DNA of 27,744 nucleotides from Ophryocystis elektroscirrha (taxonomy: Eukaryota > Apicomplexa > Conoidasida > Neogregarinorida > Ophryocystidae): contig JAQIFP010000115.1 in the NCBI GenBank assembly GCA_030141585.1, positions 51,589-79,332 of the forward strand. Direction: 5' to 3'. The notes below the pieces were generated by a model that worked only from the letters and a program-made list of their open reading frames with translations, was not told where the DNA came from and made no database searches. The stretch's first letter is position 1. Each line of letters begins with the position of its first letter. This document shows, in pieces, positions 21,508 to 27,744 of the stretch. A program made the position numbers and the translations under genes.

Positions 21508-23046
21508 ATGGCAACGTTAGCAGACTCTTTTTTACAAGATTTAGCTGATTTAGATGACGAAGAAGAAGATTTAACTAAAAATACTGAGACAGATTTCAAG
21601 TCTGATAGTAATTCTGATCCCATTCCTAATGAATGTACTCATATATCTGATTTTCTGCTAGATGAGTCTTTTATCAAACTTATTCAAATTCTTAAAGGAA
21701 AAAGTGAAGAAAATAACTCTGATTCTTTAGATAAGAAGGATGAAGCAAACAATGACTCGAAGGCAGATTTAAAAACGGAAGAAGTAATTGATTCCAATAA
21801 CACTGTGCCTTCCGATGAGTCTTTTGAAGAAGAAGAAAATAAATTAATCAAACAAGCAAATGAATCAATAACAAAAATAGATGTAGATATTTTAAAGATT
21901 TATTCAATAATTCGAGATATATATTCATTAAAATTCCCGGAACTGGAATCATTGGTATTGTCGCCTCTGGAGTATATTTCTGTGGTTTTAAGAATCAAAA
22001 ATGAAACAGATTTAACTCTAATAGACTTAAATGATATTTTGCCGAATACAATTGTAATGGCAATAACAGTTGCTTCTTCTATGACGACAGGGTCAGCTTT
22101 GCCACAAAGCGATATAGACAAAATAACTAACGCAGGAAATGAAGCCTTGCAATTAGCGGAGTATAGAAAAATAATACTTACGTTTTTGGAGAGCAGAATG
22201 GATTTTATAGCACCCAATATATCGGCAATTATAGGATCAGCATTAACTGCACGGTTAATCACACATGTGGGATCTATTACCAATTTAGCTAGAATGCCTG
22301 CTCAAAATATATTAAATATAGGAATACAAAATAACTTCAATAAATCTAATACTACTACTGGCATACGGGCTCAAAATTTAGTAGTAGGCGGCTCAATTAC
22401 CACTGCCACAAATATTACCTCAAGTATTATATATAACTGTGATATAGTTCAAATGACACCTTTAAATAAAAGAAATCGCGCACTTAAGTTAGTTGCTGGT
22501 AAAGTTGGGTTGGCTGCCAGAGTTGACTCTTTTCATGAAGCCCCAACAGGAGAAATTGGGGTAATGCTTAGACAACAAATATTAAGGTCTTTACTTAAAA
22601 TACAAGAACCGCCTCCAGCTCCAATCAAAAAAGCTCTTTCTATTCCAGATGATGTACCTAAATCACGCAGAGGAGGAAGAAGACATCGTCGAGCTAAAGC
22701 GAAATATGGGCTTTCCGAACTAAGAAAAGAAGCCAATAGAATGATCTTTGGACCTGAAGCAGAAGACGAAGTAGATCCGGAAGGAAGACTAGGTTTAGGT
22801 ATGGTAACCAAGTCTTTGGGACACGGAAAATTAAGATTACACGCAAAACAGATTAAACTTGCGAAAGCAGCAGCTAAGAAAAAAAAAGGTACTATAACGG
22901 CAAATGAACCTACAACTGGATTCTCATCTTCTGTCATATTCACACCTTTACAAGGCATAGAATTATGTAACCCTTCTGCGATTAAACAAAAACCGCAAGA
23001 ATTGGGTTACTTTAACACTAATACAGTTTATAATGATAATACTTGA
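21508..23046 (+). CDS. PRPF31: PRPF31, U4/U6 snRNP protein
   Basis: Single exon, 512 residues, ATG to TGA. PRPF31 binds the U4 snRNA 5' stem-loop together with the 15.5K protein and joins U4/U6 to U5 in the tri-snRNP. Family landmarks in order: N-terminal MATLADSFLQDLADLDDEEE; FPELESLVLSPLEYISVVLR; SRMDFIAPNISAIIGSALTA and NLARMPAQNI of the Nop domain (about residues 230-275); CDIVQMTPLNKRNRALKLVA and ARVDSFHEAPTGEIG; basic RRGGRRHRRAKAKYGLSELR nuclear-localisation region followed by KEANRMIFG; C-terminal VIFTPLQGIELCNP and YF. Length is close to the human 499. About 15 extra residues, rich in Asn, Thr and Ile, interrupt the Nop domain before CDIVQ. The acidic Asp/Glu/Ser stretch at residues 70-110 is low complexity. 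Intronless, unlike every other well-supported gene here. The upstream gene ends 57 bp away; the downstream minus-strand gene stops 57 bp beyond. Confidence 0.97.
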   Translation: MATLADSFLQDLADLDDEEEDLTKNTETDFKSDSNSDPIPNECTHISDFLLDESFIKLIQILKGKSEENNSDSLDKKDEANNDSKADLKTEEVIDSNNTVPSDESFEEEENKLIKQANESITKIDVDILKIYSIIRDIYSLKFPELESLVLSPLEYISVVLRIKNETDLTLIDLNDILPNTIVMAITVASSMTTGSALPQSDIDKITNAGNEALQLAEYRKIILTFLESRMDFIAPNISAIIGSALTARLITHVGSITNLARMPAQNILNIGIQNNFNKSNTTTGIRAQNLVVGGSITTATNITSSIIYNCDIVQMTPLNKRNRALKLVAGKVGLAARVDSFHEAPTGEIGVMLRQQILRSLLKIQEPPPAPIKKALSIPDDVPKSRRGGRRHRRAKAKYGLSELRKEANRMIFGPEAEDEVDPEGRLGLGMVTKSLGHGKLRLHAKQIKLAKAAAKKKKGTITANEPTTGFSSSVIFTPLQGIELCNPSAIKQKPQELGYFNTNTVYNDNT

Positions 23047-23103
23047 TGATTCGTTTTTTTATAAGAAACATAGTACGGTAAACATAGAAAAAGTGGAAGA
23101 ATT

Positions 23104-23382
23104 TTATAGTTTTGAAATCCTTAGTATAAGTAATATAAGTGACATAGTTAAAAATAGATTTGACGGTCCTTTTGATACTGCTATAGGTAAATCATTACTT
23201 ATAGCAGTGGTAGATTCCTTTAGCTGTTCAATGTCCATTCGTAAATTGAAAACTTCATTAGCTTGCCCGTTATCTTTTAAATGATGTTTAATATCTCGAG
23301 TATTTTGGGTAGAGTCAGCGTGAACAAATAAATGCATCAAATATAATGATGCAATAGTTGCTACAAGCTTACAAATTTTCAT
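23104..23382 (-). CDS. Candidate secreted or GPI/TM-anchored 92-aa protein
   Basis: Minus-strand frame of 92 residues. The N-terminus MKICKLVATIASLYLMHLFV followed by HADS is a classic signal peptide: basic start, hydrophobic core, small residue before a likely cleavage after VHA. The middle is polar and charged, with a possible helix at residues 42-57. The C-terminal 18 residues (NLFLTMSLILLILRISKL) are hydrophobic and could be a GPI-attachment signal or a membrane helix. No family is recognised. The frame stays open 14 codons upstream to Met 23424, but the Met at 23382 gives the better signal peptide. A TTTAG sits just before this ATG on the minus strand, so a short 5' intron is possible. 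It is convergent with PRPF31. An overlapping plus-strand frame (23033-23284) has no such features and is rejected. A chance frame cannot be excluded. Confidence 0.48.
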   Translation of the reverse strand: MKICKLVATIASLYLMHLFVHADSTQNTRDIKHHLKDNGQANEVFNLRMDIEQLKESTTAISNDLPIAVSKGPSNLFLTMSLILLILRISKL

Positions 23383-23827
23383 GTCTAAACAAAACTCTTT
23401 TTTTAGGTACAGTGCCGCTATCAAATCAGCTTATATTATCTATAGTCACTGTTTTCTTAATTTAAAATATTTTTATTCTTTGTTATAATAAATAAATTTG
23501 CATTTATTTATAAACTCCCCACCAAATATAAAGTATTAATTACCTAAATGTAACGCATACTTGTCATATAATTTATTTTATACTTATCCAAGTTGATTTC
23601 GATCTCGTAAAAGAAACAATATTTATACACATCTAAGAAAGTTCATAGGGTATTACAGTTTATTTGTAGTTTTGAAGTGGACTGTATATATACTGAAAAT
23701 ATTTTTGAGCATGGCTGTAGTAAAACTCTTTTGTGTATGTTTGTGACACTTTTTTTTATACGCAAGTTTGGGTATACATTTACGCGATTAAAACTATAGT
23801 AAAAAAAAATATATATGAATATTGAAT
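23383..23827. other. Divergent intergenic region
   Basis: About 445 bp between the minus-strand secreted-protein candidate and the plus-strand coiled-coil gene. It presumably holds both promoters. It is AT-rich, and no element, repeat or RNA gene is recognised. Confidence 0.6.
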
Positions 23828-25015
23828 ATGTCACTCGGGACGTTTTTATATACAAAAAAGAATGTGAGCAATTGTCATTTTTCCAGTTATTCCGATTTAA
23901 AGCTGAGTTTGTTTTATAAGTCTTTGAAGGCGTTTGAAAAAGAAACTTCCTCAAATGCGTCTACTTGCTACGAAACGCCAACGAATAATCCATCTTTATT
24001 AACTATTTTTCGAACTCAAAAAGCAGCAATAAATGAGTTGCAAGATCAGCATTTAAGATTACTTATGAGAATCAAAAAACTTCAAGTAATAATTTCTAGT
24101 TTAAAAAAAATTCAAACAGGCTCATAAGCAGAAACTTGATACCATGAAGGCTATCGTAAATAAAGTCTCTGCCTTTCAAGATAAAGTAATTTAATTATAG
24201 TAACTGTGTATATAATTAATTAATACAAATAAATATATAAATTAAGTGAAACTATATATATATATATATATACATATATGTATAGATATATTCATTTCGA
24301 TGGATATATATATAATATATTATTGGAAATATGATATTTAATAAACCACATAAAGAAAGTGGTCCATATAAATAATTATGTATTACTATTTTTAACAGTA
24401 GAAATTAATGCATTTTTACATATATATTAACGTATATAAATATGTCACGATAGATATATGGTTTAGGAGTATAATACGTTTATAAAATAATATAAGATAA
24501 GTATAGTAAAATAAGTCTTAAAAGTAGCATTTTTTATAGTTTGAACGTACTAAATTATTGTCGTTATAGCATAATACATCAAAAGATGACAAAAGCTTAT
24601 TTTCGGAAGGTGTAAATAATGTGCCGTGCCAAAGAGGTGGCTTTTACGAACGTAAAATGAAAGCGGCTTCAATAAGGGCAGAATCAAAACTGGCTAGAGA
24701 AACATTCCGTGAAAATGAATTTATGAATTATCAAAAAAGAGTTTCCAACTGCGAAAAAATACGAAATGGAAGAAAAGATCAAAAAGTTGCACAACAGCAA
24801 CTGAAGCTTCAAAAAAATATAGCTTTGCAACAAAATGTGATAGAGCAAATTAAAGTTAATCATCAAAAATTTATAACGCTTATTGAATTGTACAAAAATG
24901 CTGAAGCTATTGAATTTGAGTATTTTAATCAAATACAAACAACGCAGGTAATTAAATTTACAACACCCGACGTATATTTTTTTAGAAGTATTTGGTAAAA
25001 AAAATTAGCGTTTGA
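23828..25015 (+). CDS. Unrecognised coiled-coil protein, four exons
   Basis: Exons 23828-24085, 24120-24185, 24570-24947 and 24986-25015; introns of 34, 384 and 38 nt; 243 residues ending in TGA. I do not recognise the family. The N-terminal 60 residues are Ser/Thr-rich. From about residue 61, heptad-like Lys/Gln/Glu/Leu sequence (AAINELQDQHLRLLMRIKKL, then AHKQKLDTMKAIVNKVSAF) predicts a coiled coil. A break near residues 108-135 contains CQRGGFYERKM. A second, longer coiled coil (about 140-225) is rich in Gln and Lys (VAQQQLKLQKNIALQQNVIE). There is no signal peptide or membrane segment. A cytoskeletal, kinetochore or complex-scaffold role is possible but only inferred. The last exon codes just nine residues (KYLVKKISV); if that splice is not used, the frame ends at 24998 after 13 different residues. 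The CPSF73 start follows 213 bp downstream. Confidence 0.7.
24186..24569 (+). other. Long intron of the coiled-coil gene
   Basis: A 384-bp phase-0 intron joining FQDK to HNTSKDD. It is AT-rich with a short TA run at about 24254-24272. Nothing else is recognised. Confidence 0.65.
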
Positions 25016-25228
25016 AATTACTACTTGGTTTTTTTCTGGTTTTTTTATGTTGTATAGAATTTAAAATATAATGTTATATGTAAATTTAAGAAAAAAAAAA
25101 ATTTAATGTTTTATATATGTTTTAATATTTTTTTTATTTATAAGCTAATGAACACAGCTAAATACTAAAAAATTAAAAAATCTAGGCTCGTGCTTAAAAA
25201 TAACAGCTACTTAAAATGTTAGAATAAA
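25016..25228 (+). promoter_or_regulatory. Upstream region of CPSF73
   Basis: A 213-bp spacer with several T and A runs. It must contain the coiled-coil gene's 3' end and the CPSF73 promoter. No specific motif can be supported. Confidence 0.35.
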
Positions 25229-27673
25229 ATGTCAAGTCAAACGACAACTCATGCAAAGCTAGAAGTTTTAGCATTAGGAGCGGGCTGTGAGGTGGGTAGA
25301 TCATGTATAGTTATAAGTTATAACAACCGTTCAGTCATGTTCGATTGCGGTATACACCTTGCACATGCTGGGGTAGGTGCATTACCAATATTTGACGCTG
25401 CGGATGTCTCTAAAATTGACTTATGCCTAGTTACCCATTTCCATTTAGATCATTGTGGTGCTTTGCCATATTTTGCCTCTAAAACTACTTTCAAAGGAAG
25501 AATTCTTATGTCTGAACCTACTAAAGCTATAGCAAAATTACTTTGGACAGACTATGCTTTTATGTCTAAAAACTTAAATCAACCGGGATTTTCGCAACAA
25601 TCTTCTTTAAAAAGAACCGGTTCTAATCAAATGAATTCAATGATATCAACAAATTCTGCTGTATCGGAATACATGAACTCACTTGAAACTTTTCTTTTTG
25701 ATGCTGAAGATATAGCAAAAACTTATGATAAATGCGAGATTATTAACTTCGGACAAACACTAAAATTTACAGATTGTGGAATAAGCGTGACATGTTTGAG
25801 TGCTGGCCACGTTTTAGGAGCTTGTATGTTTATAGTTCAAATAGATGGTGTTAGAGTTTTGTACACAGGTGAGTGATATATTTTGTACCGTTTGACTTTT
25901 AATCTATAATTTCTCGATACATATTAAATTCAAATTAGTTTATATATAATGCAATTTCGTAATTTTCTGTATCACCCGCCGAATCTGACATAATTATATT
26001 GCATAAATAAATATATAAGTTTCACAATAATTTATAAAAATAATGTTTGTAAAATTAATTTACAATTTGAATTGGTCAATTAATTATTTATATGTGTCAT
26101 GATAATGCAAGATTTTTTTTTTTTCCAGGAGATTTTAGTTGTGAAGTTGACAGACATGTTCCAGTAGCAGATATACCTACTATACCTATTGATGTACTTA
26201 TATCTGAATCAACATATGGAATACGTGTGCATGAACCAAGAGATCAAAGAGAAAAACGTTTTCTTAAATCTGTAGATGACATTATAAGTAGAAAAGGCAA
26301 ATGTTTAATGCCTGTTTTTGCTCTTGGAAGAGCACAGGTAATATTTTTTGCGAATTGAACGTATATTTGTACGGTGATTTTATAAATAAAGAAAAATAAT
26401 AAGCACAAAGTGTTATTTTATAGATGATTATTTCATTTGATTTGCTGTATTAGGAACTTATGTTTATACTTGATGAATATTGGGAAGCCAATCCACAGCA
26501 TCAAAAAGTGCCTATATGGTTTATTTCTCCTTTAAATTCTATATGTCTTTCTGTATTTAAAACTTATATATCTATGGCGGGGGATTATGTAAAACAGGTA
26601 CATATATAAATATGTAATTATATATGACTATTTACTAATACTATATCAAGTAAAACTACCCTATTTATAAATAATGATATTCATTATGTTATGGTAGTTC
26701 AATGACTGCTACTAATGTAATATAATTATACGTCCATATTTTATTAAAAATTCCAATAAATTGTTTCAGATTTATTATATTTATATTCAAAATAACCTAA
26801 TATACTTTTTATTATTTTTGTGCTTTTAATAATAAAATATGATTTTCGCGCCAAGTGTATTATATATAAACAAATAGATACCTATTTGTGTATCTAAAAA
26901 TAAATATCAATACATGTATAAATATATTAATTAAATAAAGTTTTGTATAGTTAGCAGATTCCGGTAAAGCTCCTTTTCATTTTAAACATATAAAAACAGC
27001 AGCAAGGATAGACGAAGTCCGTGATGTAATCCACAAGCCAGGTATAAATGTTTTCATGGACTATGCTTGGTAGGACCCTGCGTAATACTGGCTGCACCGG
27101 GAATGTTGCAAAGTGGCACATCCAGGTATTTGTTTGAAGCGTGGTGTAGAGACAAGTAATAAAATAAAAGTGTGACTCTCAATCTACAGGAAAAATGGCA
27201 TCATTTTGACTGGTTATACATTGAAGCGAACGCTAGCAGATGATCTTAAAAAAAATCGTCAGTCAATTCAACTAAAGCCCAATGGCCCAGAAGTCCCAAT
27301 AAACTGTTCTTTCGAGATGATATCTTTTTCAGCGCACTCAGATTTCAACCAAACGTACAACTTCATCAATTGCGTTAAAACTGGCATCGTAGTTTTAGTC
27401 CACGGAGAACGCGGGGAAGCCACTCGTCTTAAAGAAAAACTCAAAGTAAGCTTGTTACAAACAAATAAATGCCTTTATTATTCACACGCCCCAGCTGTAA
27501 AAATATTTTTTTTTGTATACTAGGAATTAAGACCTGATTTGGCTCTATTTACCCCAGAAATACTTCAAAGGCTGGAGCTGTGGTTTAAGCTAAGAAACGT
27601 AGCACATGCAATGGGAGACGCTTGTTTTTTAACGGGCAAAAAACGTCACATGTCAGCTATACTACATTTAACG
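25229..27673 (+). CDS. CPSF3: CPSF73 (CPSF3) pre-mRNA 3'-end endonuclease, 3' partial
   Basis: Exons 25229-25868, 26129-26337, 26454-26597, 26951-27041, 27074-27155, 27190-27445 and 27524-27673 (donor at 27674, so the gene continues); 524 residues seen. It is the zinc-dependent nuclease that cleaves pre-mRNA before polyadenylation, in the nuclear CPSF complex. Metallo-beta-lactamase motifs: DCGIH (Asp39), HFHLDH (70-75), AGH (His194), GDFS (Asp215). Beta-CASP motifs: ESTYG (Glu240), [31 protein letters not shown] and SFSAHSD. The spacing [28 protein letters not shown] matches CPSF73 rather than INTS11. All catalytic residues are intact. Oddities: a Ser/Asn-rich insert of about 35 residues at 115-150, and the usual SSLAKK stretch reads SPLNSI. 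After the beta-CASP domain, [21 protein letters not shown] begins the C-terminal part. The N-terminus [20 protein letters not shown] is normal. Confidence 0.95.
26598..26950 (+). other. Long CPSF73 intron
   Basis: A 353-bp phase-0 intron between YVKQ and LADSGK. It is AT-rich with no array, coding signal or RNA gene recognised. Confidence 0.7.
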
Positions 27674-27744
27674 GTACGTTTTTCTTATATTTACCCATTC
27701 ATGAATACATGTAATAATAATAATAATTAATAAATAATTATAAT

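Noticed and set aside
22533..22958. 141-aa minus-strand open frame
   Set aside because: It lies wholly antisense to conserved PRPF31 coding sequence; the shadow of its codon pattern.
23033..23284. 83-aa plus-strand open frame after PRPF31
   Set aside because: It overlaps the PRPF31 end and is antisense to the frame with a signal peptide; no features of its own.
23643..23954. 103-aa minus-strand open frame
   Set aside because: It overlaps antisense the first exon of the coiled-coil gene, with no motif or signal peptide.
1..27744. Ciliate-type stop codon reassignment
   Set aside because: TAA and TGA both end homology-supported proteins at expected lengths, and no exon needs an in-frame TAA or TAG to be read through.

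Overview
This window comes from an AT-rich eukaryotic nuclear genome, probably a compact unicellular eukaryote. The evidence is GT-AG spliceosomal introns throughout, recognisable mRNA-processing and lipid-transfer genes, long AT microsatellites and minisatellites in introns, and standard stop codons (TAA and TGA both used as terminators, no in-frame stops needed inside exons). An alveolate or apicomplexan-like protist would fit, but the sequence does not settle the taxon. Introns fall into two classes: about twenty of 27-41 nt and another set from about 70 to 730 nt.

Layout. (1) 374-15533, plus: 3' part of a giant VPS13/chorein-type bridge-like lipid transfer protein, 18 exons visible, 3528 residues reconstructed, N-terminus outside the window. 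(2) 15622-15986, minus: two-exon 109-aa protein, not recognised. (3) 16722-17212, minus: four-exon STEEP1/CXorf56-like zinc protein. (4) 17231-21450, plus: fourteen-exon TTC27/Emw1-like TPR protein, whose ATG lies only 18 bp from the STEEP1-like ATG on the other strand. (5) 21508-23046, plus: intronless PRPF31 (U4/U6 snRNP protein). (6) 23104-23382, minus: 92-aa candidate secreted or membrane protein with signal peptide and hydrophobic C-terminus. (7) 23828-25015, plus: four-exon coiled-coil protein, not recognised. (8) 25229-27673, plus: CPSF73/CPSF3 pre-mRNA 3'-end endonuclease, running off the window.

The genes are unrelated housekeeping genes, not an operon, although three have mRNA-processing themes (PRPF31, CPSF73, and STEEP1-like, whose relatives are reported with spliceosomes in some organisms). 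Coding intergenic gaps are very small (18, 57, 57 and 88 bp at the tightest), while the VPS13-like gene and TTC27 carry long repeat-filled introns. Summed exon lengths for every reconstructed gene are divisible by three with matched phases, the main support for the splice models. I found no mobile element, CRISPR array, RNA gene or obviously novel system. The most unusual items are a two-variant 22-bp minisatellite inside an intron, an intron that is essentially pure A, and the 18-bp divergent start pair.
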